Origin: Eutrema japonicum
Lineage: Eukaryota > Streptophyta > Magnoliopsida > Brassicales > Brassicaceae
Direction: 5' to 3'
Assembly: GCA_030161315.1 (NCBI GenBank)
Contig: BSQW01000001.1
Location: 21,636,288 to 21,700,287, forward strand
Length of the DNA: 64,000 bases
The notes below the pieces were generated by a model. It was not told the DNA's origin. It saw only the letters and a list, made by a program, of their open reading frames with translations, and made no database searches. The position numbers and the translations under genes are program-made. This document shows positions 11,870-23,350 of the stretch, piece after piece (the first letter of the stretch is position 1; each line of letters begins with the position of its first letter).

Positions 11870-13530
11870 ATGGAGACGCGCAAAAATGAATTGGATGATT
11901 TTCTCCAGAAAAAAAATAGAAGTGTGCTGCTTCAATCGATCTTGTTCGATCCATCAAGAGGTATGATTCCGAACATTTCGTCGGGTTTTGACATTGGGAT
12001 TCTTAAATTACTCAAAGCGAAGGTTTTATGTGATTCGGATTTATAGGTTTAAGTTATTGTATCGCTTTGTATGTTTGGGTAATTGTGCTGATAAAAACCA
12101 ATTGATTTGATGAGTCCCAGCTTCTTCGCGTCGTTTTCGTTCCAGGCAATTTGATCATGATACTAGCAGCAAGAAGGTTCAGAGATTCTTTGTTGCCATG
12201 GAAACGGCCTTTAGGGAATATACAACAGATGAAAAATATTTATTGCGCCTTGGAGGTTAGTTTGATTCCCTTTGTTGCCATCACATGAAACATCCTCTTT
12301 TCTGTTCATCAGCAAAAAAAATTATTGGTGATGTCTAGTTTCTCTGCTTGTTGTAGGGTTTGGAGAAATACGTCATGATGATGTTTGACATTATGCAAAT
12401 GCTTAGAACCTTCATGATGATGGTCAGTTGTTGGATTTCTAGCCTAATACTATGCATTATTTTCATTTTTCTTTGTTGGTGTTGAACACAAAGCGTTGGC
12501 AGTTGATTCAGGTGCAAGATTTATTCTTAAGTGGTCGCCTAACATCTCTTTTCCGGTAGCTTGCAGAGAATGAACTGCTGAAAAACAACTCCTTCGAAGT
12601 CCCTTGCGACAAGCTGCTTTGCATGAAAAGCTGTTGCACACTCATTAGCAACATGATTACTTGATACATAAAAGTCGAAGGGCATTACTCTGGCAGGAGC
12701 ATATGAGTTCTTACCTCTCCTCGTATATGTTACAATCAAAGGTAAGCAGCTCAATATCAACTTCCTCAACTATGTGCCTTTTTACACTCTCTCCAATCTA
12801 ATAAGTAAGATCTAATTGTATTTTTGTCGTGGTGTAAATTCTTTCCAGGTCAAGTTGCCATTTGAAGTCTCAAGCTTGCTTTTATTATAGAACCTTTTTT
12901 TTTGTTCCAGCAATCTCTTATTCTGTCTCTAGTGATTATTAAAACACTTGTTATGTAAAACTAATTCGTTTGGTCAGCAATTGCAGACAAATCCTCCGCA
13001 CTTGCATTCCAATCTCAAGTTCATCCAGTTATACCAGAGGAAGGCCAAAATTGTCTCTGAGGATGGTTATTATTTCACAAACTTGGCTCGGCCAAGATAA
13101 CTGAAAAGTCACTTTCCATTGAGGAAACTGTTTTTGACAAAAACATGTGAGGTGCAAGAGCAGGATTATTTAGAGTAGCAAGTAGCAGCTGAGCTAAAGT
13201 GAATTAAGAAGTTTTGCTGCGCTGATTAAGAAGGTTCGAGAACGAGAATGCAAACACATGCTTAGGAAAAGTGGTGAGATTATTCAAATGATATGCGTAC
13301 TGTCACAATATTTTGGTTTAGGAAAAGATAAAATAATCTTAGTAGTTGGTCTTGTATTATGTTTTTTTAAGCTTCATGAGACTATCTTTGAGATTCTTGT
13401 CTGATGCTTAGTGCTCATAACAGATTTGGACATCCCATGTATGGAGGCAGAGGCAAGTGATCCTGAATGTGGAAGACGTTAAGAGATTGCTGACAATGTA
13501 CAAGGAGGTTGTTAAGAACAATTAGGAGTA
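11870..13530 (+). pseudogene. VPS9-domain Rab guanine-nucleotide exchange factor pseudogene
   Basis: VPS9-domain proteins (VPS9a and VPS9b in Arabidopsis) activate Rab5-type GTPases in endosomal traffic. Family-like segments appear in order on the plus strand: a start-like METRKNELDDFL at 11870; KKVQRFFVAMETAFREYTTD near 12170-12235 (compare the helical bundle before the VPS9 domain); GLEKYVMM near 12358; GAYEFLPLLVYVTIK near 12695-12740; a segment near 12985-13150 resembling NPPHLHSNLKFIQLYQRKAK with ...SEDGYYFTNL; and a tail near 13440-13525 resembling MEAEASD...VKRLLTMYKEVVKN. Introns appear to be retained, so it derives from genomic DNA. Stops and frameshifts interrupt every block, for example the TGA in the 12570-12680 exon. 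It lies between the orthologs of At1g33410 and At1g33420, which I recall as adjacent in A. thaliana. Which VPS9 paralogue it came from cannot be told. Confidence 0.7.
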
Positions 13531-13738
13531 AAGTGCAACAATGAAGAAGGAAAGGTAAAATGCTCCTAGCGTCTGAAAACATTTGTCCTTCATAAATCTC
13601 TCAAACCCACGATAACAAAACACTAAAGTCTAGGATTGAAATCTTCAAGTACGTGTTACAACCACGGGTAGACATATTAAGCCACTTGCAGTTTTGTGCC
13701 TAGAAATAAACCTATATACAGAAAGATCAGAATTACAG

Positions 13739-16079
13739 TCAACCTACACTAAGTGTTAAGGATAAATTAGATCCACTGCCCATAGCAGCTGACTCACCTC
13801 TACAAACAAAGCCAGTTTTGGGCACTTGATTAGAACCATGCTTGTTATCAGATTGCTTTGGTCTCTTGCTGTACAAATCAATGCATCTGAAACAATGGAA
13901 CTTGGAAGGTAGTGCATCAGAGTTCTGGATCCCAGCACATCTAGTGTGGTGCCACACGCCACACAAATCACAGGCTAACATCCTCTCACCATCATCATCC
14001 TTTGTACCACACTTGCAATCAACCTTCCAATTCTCCACACCTCTCTCCATGCGGTATCGGAGGAGCCCGTGTTTTGATGAGCATCTCCCTTTAACCCGTA
14101 TGACCCCATTTGTGCCAACTAAAAACTTCAGGGTAATGGAGTCATCTATAGAGCCATAACCTAGGAGCTCCTCAACTTCAAACCTCTTGAACATTGCATA
14201 CACTTCCTGAAAAGCCTTGGCAACTTCTATTTTCAGGTCAGAAACAGTAGCGTTCAATGGCAAAACCAAAAGTTCAGGTGGAGGGGATGGGAATTCTTTG
14301 GCCTCATCCGAGAGCTCAACATTGCACCAGAGGTTGATTGCAAAGGGGTTAACCGTGCTAGACAGGTAATCTTTTATGAAATGCTTACAATCAAGTATCT
14401 TTGTGGCTGCATCAATCATTTTATCTCTTGTTGCCCGAGACCTAAACTCGGCCATGGTTTGTGGGTGCAATAAAGTGTCATACAAATATCTTAAGTCGCA
14501 TTTGATTTGCTCCTCTGATGCAAAATTTATGTCTTGATTAGATAAGCGGTGCACATTGTTGACAGGTTCAAGCCTGAAGTTCATAAGCAAAGGTTAAGAT
14601 TATGCAAATTAGAAACCAACCGAGCCAACCAGAAAAAGAAGAAACATTACCTGTATTCAAAGTCGTTTGAACCAGGATTGCAACGGAAGCAGACTACTCG
14701 TGATCCATCATCCGCCAAAACTCCTCCAAAATGCTTCAGACAGTAATCAATCAGCTGTGGAGATGCTGTTTTACAAATAGACCTTTTGAGAGCCCACCTT
14801 GTAACCCAGTTGGCTCGTTGACCTCCTGCAACTTTCAATATCTTAACCATGGCTTGCTGCACACGTTCTACATCACTCCTAGTCCAAGCACACAGTACGG
14901 ACGGCTTTGTTGTGGGTTTTGATCGGTTCTCACGAATCAGCTGTAGCAGAAAGGAAAAGAGGTCTCTCACGGTCACAAGCTCTGAACACGAGAGGGATTG
15001 GTAAAAGCCAATAGTGGAGTGGAGCTGAGTTCTTGGCCTCCTCCCCTGGAACAAGAACTCAGAGAGAGGCATCGCAGATAGCGTATCCAAAGCACTCTGG
15101 TGCACTTCTCTTGTCAGTGCATAACTCCCAGATTTGAATTCATACCCCCACTCACTGTACCACGAACAACCTCTAGTCGTCCCATGAAGCAACCGGTAAT
15201 CCATCCCATACTTCCTTGACACATCCATCACACTCGCCTTCCGAACAGCAAGGGAGGAACAAAGCCTGTCCCAAAAGTCCATAATGGAACGACCAGTCAA
15301 AAAACCAGAGCCACCTTCTCTACCGTTGAGGGACAAGAGATGGGCATAGCCGTTGGAGTGGACAACGCCGTGAAGCAGGTGAGTGTTGTCCTCTAGCTGC
15401 GAGTAAACCCAGTCCTCGGTGTCAAGAGCCAAGCTGCACCACTTGCAATTGCTGCCTTCGGAAAAGTTCTGAGTATTACCACACCCCGAGCAAGCCTTTT
15501 GCAGCCCAATGTTGAGGCTCTTACTGTCTCCTCCAGACCTTATGATGAAGTGGTACCTCTTTCTACACACTGGATGGCTACTCCAGCCTTTTAAAAACAC
15601 AACAGCAACAACAAAAAAAAGGATTTTTTCTTAGTCTCTGCTTTGAATCTATGCATGCGCGATGTTTAAAATATAAAACATTTTATAAAGTTTTAAAAGT
15701 GGGTCTAAAGAGGAATCTAGAAGGACGTGGACTCACCAACGACTCGGCAGTGGTCACAGTAAACGGATCTAGAGGATCTGGTTACATCCTCCTCCACAAC
15801 GTCGAGAGAGACGAGTCTAGTTGAGAGATCTGAACCGTCCGTCGAATCTCCATGTCTGAGAAGGATATGCCACGTCATCAGGCTAGAGAAGAGCGTCGAG
15901 GTAGGGAAAGTGACGCGCGCGTGGCTCGAGAGGAAGGATCTCACTCCGTCGCGGAAAGGGGCCAAGGTGGACGCGCACATCTCTTCCGCCGGGAAAGTGG
16001 AGAAATCGTAGAGATCGGCGGAGATTCTGTTGCTACGCCTCGCTCTCTTGGCCTTCCGACCGCCGTACATCACCGCCAT
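13739..16079 (-). CDS. PHD-finger protein, ortholog of At1g33420
   Basis: Three exons (15737-16079, 14651-15587, 13739-14573) join in phase to 704 codons. GT-AG borders are clear: GTTG|GTGAGT, AAAAG|GCTGG, TACAG|GTAATG and TTCAG|GCTTG. The start MAVMYGGRKAKRARR at 16079 is preferred over an in-frame ATG 14 codons upstream, because the conserved N-terminus begins there. The C-terminal C4HC3 PHD finger reads CKCGTKDDDGERMLACDLC then VWHHTRC and FHCFRC. The family includes the meiotic and tapetal regulators MMD1/DUET and MS1, which bind methylated histone H3 and control transcription in anthers. The function of this member is not firmly known to me; a chromatin reader in the nucleus is the inference. 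No damage seen. Confidence 0.94.
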
Positions 16080-16529
16080 GACCGTAACAAGAGATTTTCC
16101 GACACTGAACTTTAAAGCCAAACTAGAAAGTAGAAAAAAACTGAAGAGATAGAGAGGGAGAAGATTCGAGATAGATACAGATTTGGAGGGAGGGAGAGGG
16201 AGAAGGAGAAGAGGGGAAGAAGAAGAAGGGTTTTTTTTTTGGCGGAGAGATTTTCCCTCTCAAAAATTAGGATTAGGGTTTTTGGGGGTATTGACCAAAA
16301 GCTTGACCGCTTCTGTAGGAGAAGATGCTTTATTCTTCTACTCATCACAATTTTTCTGGGAAGAGGCGGGTCCCACTGATTCCAAATTCGAGGCGGTTTT
16401 GATTTTCTTTCTTTTTCTTCACGCCTTTATTTGTTTTTTCTTTTTTTTCGTTTGATTCCTTTTTTTAATTTAATAAATTATAAATAATCTTTAGTTTTAA
16501 TTTTAGATTATAGAAATTATGACATAGTT
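16080..16529. promoter_or_regulatory. 5' flank of the PHD-finger gene
   Basis: Divergent of any gene, this stretch should hold the 5' UTR and promoter of the minus-strand PHD gene. It has a GA/CT-rich tract at about 16140-16245 (CT-rich on the gene's strand), as often seen in plant core promoters. The MULE starts 9 bp after its end. Confidence 0.45.
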
Positions 16530-16538
16530 TTACTAAAT
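16530..16538. repeat. MULE target-site duplication, left (TTACTAAAT)
   Basis: This 9-bp word recurs exactly at 23528-23536, just outside the opposite terminal inverted repeat. Nine bp is the duplication length made by Mutator-family transposases. Confidence 0.8.
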
Positions 16539-16739
16539 GAGAAATTGATTAGAATAGCACTAAAATAAAGTTTGGTGACCAAACTAACACCAGCGCTAAA
16601 TTGTCTCCTATATGGCATTTTCAGTAAACACAAAGACCATTATATCTTTATTGGTAAAAATTGATTTAGATTTTAAAAAAAGGTTTTCAATACAAAAAAA
16701 TCAGGGATCGTCTTTTTCATAGGTCAAAATTGATAATAG

Positions 16740-17290
16740 TTGCATCGATCTCGACTCTTCTTCAAACTCTTCTCCCTCTCTCTCTCTGAATCTATTCTCT
16801 CACAGTGGAAACCCTTTATCTTCAAATCATCTTCGTCTTATAAATTGTTTCATTTGAGTAGATGTTCTTCTCCAATTCAACATCCCCTACATGTCTTCTT
16901 TTTGAACGAAAACAATTCACAATTCAATCTCGATGATCGACCTTTGGTCGTAATTTCAATATCATCCAAAAGCAGCTCGGTGCCATCACCTACGACCTCG
17001 AATGGAACCTCCTTCTTCAATACGCTCGACGGAGACAAAATCGTGTTGTGCGTCAACGACTTGTGGGTTGTGCTCGTCGGTGGCTTTCGGGATTTCAAGG
17101 AAATCGGCGAGGATCGCTTATTGTGGTCTCTTCGGTACCTCCCTTGTCGTCTCTTGGAGTCTTCGCGAGACCGGTGCTCCCCTCCTCGGGAAATTCTCCT
17201 GTACGTTCGCTGATCCGTCTTGCTTTCTCTATGTTCATGTCAGATGTTTCAGTGAGAGAGATTTGATGATTGGGAATTGAAACCATCAAT
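16740..17290 (+). other. Coding-like segment inside the MULE, origin unknown
   Basis: Base composition here is richer in GC than the surroundings. It starts with a TC-rich, 5'UTR-like stretch (CTCTTCTCCCTCTCTCTCTC near 16770). One frame stays open for 157 codons (16740-17213) and another for 92 (17002-17280); neither resembles a protein I know. It may be a second captured gene fragment (5' UTR and first exon) or a leftover of the element's own gene. Confidence 0.35.
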
Positions 17291-18037
17291 TTCCGAATTT
17301 GGGTTTTCTCTCTTCATTCGATAGATTTGGGCGATGATGGGATTTGCTAGAACGCTCTCCCTTTCTACTATAGCTTTTTAATTTGGTACAAATTTTGTCA
17401 TTTGTAGCTGAAACAGATTGATAATTCCACTACAACTTCATAAATCATTTGGAGCATTGAAAAGGAATCATCGCATAATCTCTGTTTTGGTTTTTGCTTT
17501 ACAAACAGGGATAAACACTTCTGGATTTTGCTTTACAAACAAGGATAAACACTTCCGACACATACACCAAAGAATGGTATCAGCAGCAAGTTATTCTCCG
17601 CGTGAGCTTTTGGAAATTTCTCTTCTTTGCCGTATACTCAAACATTTTCTATGATCGATTATGTCACATATCTGAGAGTACCTTTTGATTGTGGAATTTC
17701 TAGGCGGAAATGGTAGTAGAAGAGGAACGAAATTCGGAATTTAGCGTATGATTTCGTATTCCTTTATTTGAATTGTATGATTTTACGGAGAAATGAGAGT
17801 AAGAAAACCAGAGGTTGCTCCTATTTGTAAGCAATTTCTTTGATTCCACAGAGCAAAGAATCAATTTTTTTAGGATCACTTTAGTTGGAAAAAAATTTCT
17901 CTTGATTTCCCGTAGTTACAAGAGATTGAAGCCAGTGATTATTGATCCAGGGTTCTATCTTGCTTAGAAAAAGGATATGTTCTTTGCTTCACATAAACGA
18001 GAGTTGCCTTTGGCTTTAAAAAACGTTCGAATCAGAT

Positions 18038-18160
18038 GTGTACAGTCTTGTCCAATTCTTTGTGACCACTGTTTGATTGAAATCTCTTAAGTATTGTCCA
18101 AATAGATATTGTACAGTCTTGTCCAATTCTTTGTGACCACTGTTTGATTGAAATCTTTCA
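18038..18160 (+). repeat. Direct duplication of about 48 bp
   Basis: The sequence TGTACAGTCTTGTCCAATTC... through TTGATTGAAATCT occurs at about 18038 and again about 71 bp later, separated by a short unique spacer. Confidence 0.7.
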
Positions 18161-18709
18161 ACACATCTAAGAAGACCTTCCTAAATTCTTTGGAATGTTT
18201 TCTAAAATTTGATGAATGCTTTATTAAAGGGTTTATGAATCTTTTCTAAGAGTTTTAAAACTATGGAAACTTTAAGAGGTTTACAAAGCATTACTAATGT
18301 TTTAGGAAGCTTTTCGAACGTTTTAGGGAGCCTTTTTAAACTTTTAGGAACGTTTTCCTAAATGTTAAGGAAGTCTTACTAAACACATTTATGAAAGAAT
18401 TTATAATGTTTTAGGAAACTTTTTGATTATCTTACTGTAAGGAAACAGTCGGGATGGAAAGCATTCATGAATAGTCATCGCACATCGCTTGACTTTGCGG
18501 TTAACATTGTCAAGAATACACCATTTATTTGCCATATGATGCACATCCTTAGCCGGGATCAGCACATTACTGTTGCCAAAACTGATTTAGGAAGTCGTCC
18601 TACGCATTTATGAAGGTTTTCCTAAAACGAAGATCAATTATAGGAGTAAACTTTTATTATCAAACTAAACACGAGATCATTACTGGAATTTTGAATGGTG
18701 GAGTTTGAA

Positions 18710-21700
18710 TAGTCTTTTATAGTTAGTCTCTGCATAACTTAAGTGAAATCATAATTGTCTGTTTCTTGTTGATTTATGAAGACTTTCCTAAATACGTTAT
18801 ATATTTTCTTAAATGGTTCATAAATACGTTGCATTTCCAGAAATGATCATTTCAACATTTGTATATTTCTTTCTTTGTGTATGCAAACAACAACACATGT
18901 TCGGATGCTTCATTTACGGATGAAAATCAACATGTAATATAGTATTTTATAGTTTGTCTCTGCATGACTTAAGTGAAATCATACTTTTTCTGTTTCATGT
19001 TGATTTAGGAAGGCTTTACTAAATACGTTATATATGTTCCTAAATGGTTCCTAATTACGTTGCATTTCCAGAAATGATCGTTTCAACATTTGTATCTTTC
19101 TTTCTTTGTGTAGGAAAACAACAACACATGTTCGGATGCTTCATTTACGCATGAAAATCAACAGGTAATATAGTCTTTTATAGTTTGTCTCTGCATGCCT
19201 TAAGTGAAATCATACTTTTTCTGTTTCTTGTTGATTTAGGAGGCTTTCCTAAATACATTATATATGTTCCTAAATGGTTCCTAAATACGTTGCATTTTCA
19301 GAAAGGATCGTTTTAACATTTGTATATTTCTTTATTTGTGTAGGCAAACAACAACACATATTCGGATGTTTCATTTACGCATGAAAATCAACATGTAATA
19401 TAGTCTTTTATAGTTTGTATGTGCATGAATTAAGTGAAATCATACTTTTTCTGTTTCTTTTTGATTTAGGAAGGCTTTCCTAAATACGTTATATATGTTC
19501 CTAAATGGTTCCTAAATACGTTGCATTTCCAGAAATGATCGTTTCAACATTTGTATCTTTCTTTCTTTGTGTAGCCAAACAACAACACATGTTCGGATGC
19601 TTCATTTACGCATGAAAATCAACATGTAATATAGTACTTTCATACTTTTTCTGTTTTTGTTCATTCTGAAATACGTTATATATGTTCCTAAATACGTTTT
19701 ATTTTCAAGAAATGATTAGTTTTCATCATTTGAATCTTTCTTTATTTCGTTGTGTAGACAAAACAGCAACAAATTTGTTCTGATGCTTCATTTACGCATG
19801 GAAATCAACAGGAAATAACGTTTTCTGTTTTTGTTCATTTCGGAAGACTTTCTGAAATACGTTATATATGTTCCTAAATACGTTTCATTTTCAAGAAAAT
19901 ATCAGTTTTCATCATTTGAATCTTTCTTTATTTCTTTGTGTAGACAAAACAACAAAACATTTGTTCTGATGCTTCATTTACGCATAGAAATCAACAGGAA
20001 ATATCGTTTTCTGGTTTTGTTCATTTCGGAAAACTTTCTGAAATACATTATATATGTTCCTAAATACGTTTCATTTTCAAGAAATGATCAGTTTTCATCA
20101 TTTGAATATTTCTTTATTTTTTTGTGTAGAAAAACAACAACACATTTGTTCTGATGCTTCATTTACGCATGGAAATCAACAGGAAATATCGTTTTCTGTT
20201 TTTGTTCATTTCGGAAAACTTTCCGAAATACGTTATATATGTTCCTAATTACGTTTCATTTTCAAGAAAGGATCAGTTTTCATCATTTGAATCTTTCTTT
20301 ATTTCTTTGCGTAGACAAAACAACAACACATTTGTTCTGATGCTTCATTTACGCACATGAAATATCATTTTCTGTTTTTGTTCATTTTGGAAGACTCTCC
20401 GAAATACGTTATATATGTTCCTAAATACGTTTCATTTTCAAGAAAGTATCAGTTTTCATCCTTTGAATTTTTCTTTATTTCTTTGTGTAGACAAAACAAC
20501 AACACATTTGTTCTGATGCTTCATTTACGCATGGAAATCAACAGGAATATCGTTTTCTGTTTTTGTTCATTTCGGAAGACTTTCCGAAATACGTTATATA
20601 TGTTCCTAAATACGGTTCATTTTCAAGAAAATATCAGTTTTCATCATTTGAATCTTTCTTTATTTCTTTGCGTAGACAAAACAACAACACATTTGTTCTG
20701 GTGCTTCATTTACGCACAGGAAATATCATTTTCTGTTTTTGTTCATTTTGGAAGACTTTCCGAAATACGTTATATATGTTCCTAAATACGTTTCATTTTC
20801 AAGAAATGATCAGTTTTAATCATTTGTTCATTTAGGAAGTCTTTCCGAAATACGTTATATATGTTCCTAAATACGTTTCATTCTCAAGAAATGATCAGTT
20901 TTAATCATTAGTTCATTTAGGAAGTCTTTCCGAAATACGTTATATATGTTCCTAAATACGATTTATTTTCAAGAAATGATCATTTTTCATCATTTGTTCA
21001 TTTAGGAAGTCTTTCCGAAATACGTTATATATGTTCCTAAATACGTTTCATTTTCAAGAAATGATCAGTTTTCATCATTTGAATCTTTCTTTATTTCTTT
21101 GCGTAGACAAAACAACAACACATTTGTTCTGATGCTTCATTTACGCACAGGAAATATCATTTTCTGTTTTTGTTCATTTTGGAAGACTTTCTGAAATACG
21201 TTATATATGTTCCTAAATACGTTTCATTTTCAAGAAAGTATCAGTTTTCATCCTTTGAATTTTTCTTTATTTCTTTGTGTAGACAAAACAACAACACATT
21301 TGTTCTGATGCTTCATTTACGCATGGAAATCAACAGGAAATATCGTTTTCTGTTTTTGTTCATTTCGGAAGACTTTCCGAAATACGTTATATGTGTTCCT
21401 AAATACGTTTCATTTTCAAGAAAAGATCAGTTTTCATCATTTGAATCTTTCTTTATTTCTTTGCGTAGACAAAACAACAACACATTTGTTCTGATGCTTC
21501 ATTTACGCACAGAAAATATCATTTTCTGTTTTTGTTCATTTTGGAAGACTTTCCGAAATACGTTATATATGTTCCTAAATACGTTTCATTTTCAAGAAAG
21601 GATCATTTTTAATCATTTGTTTATTTAGGAAGTTTTTCTGAAATACGTTATATATGTTCCTAAATACGTTTCATTCTCAAGAAATGATCAGTTTTAATCA

Positions 21701-22085
21701 TTAGTTCATTTAGGAAGTCTTTCCGAAATATGTTATATATGTTCCTAAATACGATTCATTTTCAAGAAATGATCATTTTTCATCATTTGTTCATTTAGGA
21801 AGTCTTTCTGAAATACGTTATATATGTTCCTAAATACGATTCATTTTCAAGAAATGATCATTTTTCATCATTTGTTCATTTATGAATTCTTTCCGAAATA
21901 CGTTATATATGTTCCTAAATATGATTCATTTCCAAGAAAATATAATTTTTCATTATTTTTTCATTTAAGAAGTCTTTCCGAAATACGTTATATATGTTCC
22001 TAAATATGATTCATTTTCAAGATGATCATTTCATTACCAAAGTTTGCACTTTCATTTTCTAGAAATGATCATTTCATTTCTTTCC
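18710..22085 (+). repeat. Satellite array with 231/186/176/85-bp monomers and a ~793-bp higher-order unit
   Basis: Using AAATACGTTATATATG as anchor, copies start at 18790, 19021, 19251, 19482, 19669, 19855, 20041, 20226, 20402, 20587, 20763, 20848, 20933, 21018, 21194, 21380, 21556, 21641, 21726, 21811, 21896 and 21981. Spacings are therefore 231, 230, 231, then 187-185, then 176/185/176, then 85-bp steps. The pattern 176-185/186-176-85-85-85 occurs twice in a row (20226-21018 and 21018-21811). The 176 form lacks about 10 bp near ACGCATGGAAATCAACAGG. The 85 form lacks the central part holding CTTTATTTCTTTGCGTAG and GATGCTTCATTTACGC. The array ends in a (TA)n run at about 22093-22120. Long open frames here only reflect the repeats. 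Confidence 0.93.
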
Positions 22086-22092
22086 TAAATAC

Positions 22093-22120
22093 GTTATATA
22101 TATATATATATATATATATA
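22093..22120. repeat. (TA)n microsatellite
   Basis: An uninterrupted TA run between the satellite array and the captured ALY fragment. It may mark the junction between two DNA sources inside the MULE. Confidence 0.8.
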
Positions 22121-22259
22121 TCTGCAGCCATTGAACACTACACCAGTTTGGAGTAATCACAAAATGTATCGTAATTACAAAATGAACAGTATTAGTCAAA
22201 AAGTGTAAGCAATTTCCAGGGAAGAATTAGTCTTAAGACTTTGAAGGCATACAAAATTG

Positions 22260-22747
22260 AGAAAGTAGTCACATAAAACCATATTGTGCAACGCAGTTTA
22301 CGTTTTTCCAGTCTCCCCCATGCTTACGATAGGCGTCATAGAAATGCTCAAGCTCTCCTCTCGTCCACTGAGGTCCCATCTTGTCAGCCAATTTCTTCTT
22401 CTAGGATGAGAAAAAACAGCAGTCAACAAAAAATAAGAATTATATCTGATTCAGATTTCAAGAAACGAAGATAGCAAAAAATGCACTAGAAGAGGGTCCA
22501 ATCAAAGGAAAAACCGAAAATTTCTCAGCCTCCCCATTCCTAACAGATTTCCATCTTGTGCAACAAGTTTAGCTTTGATTAAAGTGACTCTTAATAAGAT
22601 AACAAAGAACATCACGTGATTTACCCAGATAAGATTGGTCAATGACGACAAAACTCACTCGTTGCTTGGTTTTGCTCGAGTTCCCATAATCTATTTATGG
22701 AGAGGCTTCACTGGTGAAGCGCTTGTTCACACTCTTCGAAGCGCCAT
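22260..22747 (-). pseudogene. Captured 5' fragment of an ALWAYS EARLY (ALY, LIN-9/Mip130 family) gene
   Basis: On the minus strand, exon 1 (about 22659-22747) encodes SKSVNKRFTSEASP followed by a stop, then NSSKTKQR, ending at a donor CAACGA|GTGAGT. Exon 2 (22302-22400) follows an acceptor CATCCTAG and encodes KKKLADKMGPQWTRGELEHF then YDAYRKHGGDWKN, ending at a donor-like GTAAAC. These match the N-terminus and SANT/Myb-like region of Arabidopsis ALY1-3 as I recall them (SKSVNKRFTNEASP... KLSDKLGPQWTKGELERFYD). ALY proteins are subunits of MuvB/DREAM-type cell-cycle transcription complexes. The start is out of frame with the rest and a TAA interrupts exon 1, so it is not functional. It breaks off within intron 2 and keeps intron 1, so it was copied from genomic DNA. 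Confidence 0.8.
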
Positions 22748-23350
22748 ATGCTGATTTCTTTGCTTAGTGATTCCAACGAAAGTTTAAACAGTTAGAAACT
22801 ACAGAAATAGTGAAATTGATCTGACCAAGCTACGATATTAAAGTGATAAGAAAATTATTTTGCTCTCTTCACAAAATCCAGAATCCAATTTAACCACATG
22901 AATATCAATACGTCGATTGTGAGTTTGAAAGACAACAAATTTGCTTACAAATCTCTAACAATTTTCAAAGAAAACAAAATCCAAGAAAAATCCCGAATCG
23001 GAATCAACTTCGGGAATTCAAAAGTAGCGAAAGAAAAGAAGACCCAGATTCAGATACCAATACTCATTCCGAAAATCGACCACGAAGAAACATAAATCAT
23101 AAGCTCGAATCCAAGTTTCCTTGAATTTGTATTTTGGAAAGTAAAAAAAAAAACAATATCTTCGACATCAAAAATCGCATCGCCAAACCAGAAAACATCA
23201 ACGATAAAGCAGACTTCACCACAAATCTGAAACTAATTTCTCATCAGATTTCCGGCGATGAGAAACTTGGTGATCTCCGGTGACAATTCCGTTCAACTCT
23301 GACGAGAGATCCGGTGATCCAACGACGATGCGATTTTCCTTTTCGATGTA
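22748..23350 (-). other. Probable 5' UTR/leader and promoter part of the captured ALY fragment
   Basis: Upstream of the ALY exon 1 on the minus strand. The stretch 23190-23345 has the look of a plant 5' leader (GATCACCGGATCTCTCGTC, TCATCGCCGGAAATC) and could be a first non-coding exon. If so, the element carries a plant promoter pointing into it. This is inference from position and composition. Confidence 0.35.

Noticed and set aside
19831..21628. Open frames up to 152 codons (FPKYVIYVPKYVSFSRK-type) in the satellite
   Set aside because: They exist because the 186-bp monomer is a multiple of three; 176- and 85-bp units break the frame, and no leader or conserved domain is present.
18710..22085. 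CRISPR-like array
   Set aside because: Plant nuclear DNA; units are contiguous variants of one monomer without unique spacers.
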